In this document: piece after piece, positions 23,318 through 23,365 of the stretch | Position numbering within the stretch: position 1 is the stretch's first letter | How the letters are laid out: every line of letters starts with the position of its first letter | Assembly: GCA_023301335.1 (NCBI GenBank) | Contig: JALZVA010000096.1 | Location: 1 to 23,365, forward strand | DNA: 23,365 nt | Reading direction: 5' to 3' | From: Akkermansiaceae bacterium | GTDB lineage: Bacteria > Verrucomicrobiota > Verrucomicrobiia > Verrucomicrobiales > Akkermansiaceae | The notes under the pieces: model-generated | What the model was told of the DNA's origin: nothing | The model's input: the letters and a program-made list of their open reading frames with translations, nothing else | Database searches by the model: none | Program-made: the position numbers and the translations under genes

Positions 23318-23365
23318 TGTGCTAAGGAAATTAGGGGCTAGAGAGATAAAATCAACTTAATTCGG

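Noticed and set aside
1..23365. Mobile element, phage, CRISPR, toxin-antitoxin or defence system
   Set aside because: No transposase, integrase, repeat-spacer array, attachment-site-like repeats near an RNA gene, or defence-family protein was recognised; every sizeable gene except the coiled-coil protein fits a housekeeping, metabolic or efflux family.

Overview
The window is about 23 kb of gene-dense, ordinary-looking bacterial chromosome of moderate GC. It probably comes from a Verrucomicrobiota bacterium, perhaps a Rubritalea/Akkermansia relative. That placement is an inference from the overall look of the proteins (the Gfo/Idh plus sugar-phosphate-isomerase pair, the CobA-HemD fusion, a HemX-like gene heading the hem cluster, few Shine-Dalgarno sites) and was not tested by any search. 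I see no rRNA, tRNA, insertion sequence, phage gene, CRISPR array or toxin-antitoxin module, and no gene-free stretch longer than 300 bases.

Layout, left to right. (1) Bases 1-2606: a PerR/Fur-type regulator cut by the left edge, then catalase-peroxidase katG, a peroxide-defence unit closed by a large terminator hairpin. (2) 2692-3660: a possible 32-codon small ORF and a YycJ/WalJ-type metallo-beta-lactamase-fold protein ending in a beta-clamp-like QGELF tail. (3) 3676-5958, minus strand: a Gfo/Idh/MocA oxidoreductase and a sugar-phosphate isomerase/epimerase-like TIM barrel, likely one operon read from an extended -10 promoter near 6040 that is flanked by palindromes. (4) 6184-10424: an FtsB/DivIC-like protein, a transmembrane Ser/Thr kinase, nadC, a secreted coiled-coil protein of unknown function and a HAD phosphatase. 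The last three are translationally coupled. (5) 10517-14744: a tight haem operon with its own TGCTATAAT promoter: hemX-like, hemA, hemC and a cobA-hemD fusion. (6) 14745-16068: a structured leader, ilvC and a strong terminator. (7) 16198-22743: a TetR regulator followed by a complete tripartite RND efflux system (outer-membrane lipoprotein, adaptor, pump). (8) 22811-23317, minus strand: a cyclophilin that shares a back-to-back terminator with the pump gene.

How the genes work together: perR/katG handle peroxide. hemX-hemA-hemC-cobA/hemD carry tetrapyrrole synthesis from glutamyl-tRNA to uroporphyrinogen III and its methylation to precorrin-2; KatG itself needs haem. The efflux operon looks self-contained and locally regulated. 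The kinase next to an FtsB-like protein suggests, without proving, an envelope or division signalling pair.

I did not find a clearly new multi-gene system. The most interesting leads are the YycJ clamp-like tail, a GluTR that seems to lack its dimerisation domain, the hairpin-rich ilvC leader that can encode a peptide ending VIVLTI, the FtsB-kinase pair with a carbohydrate-binding-like ectodomain, and an insertion in the RND porter domain. All are predictions from reading the sequence.
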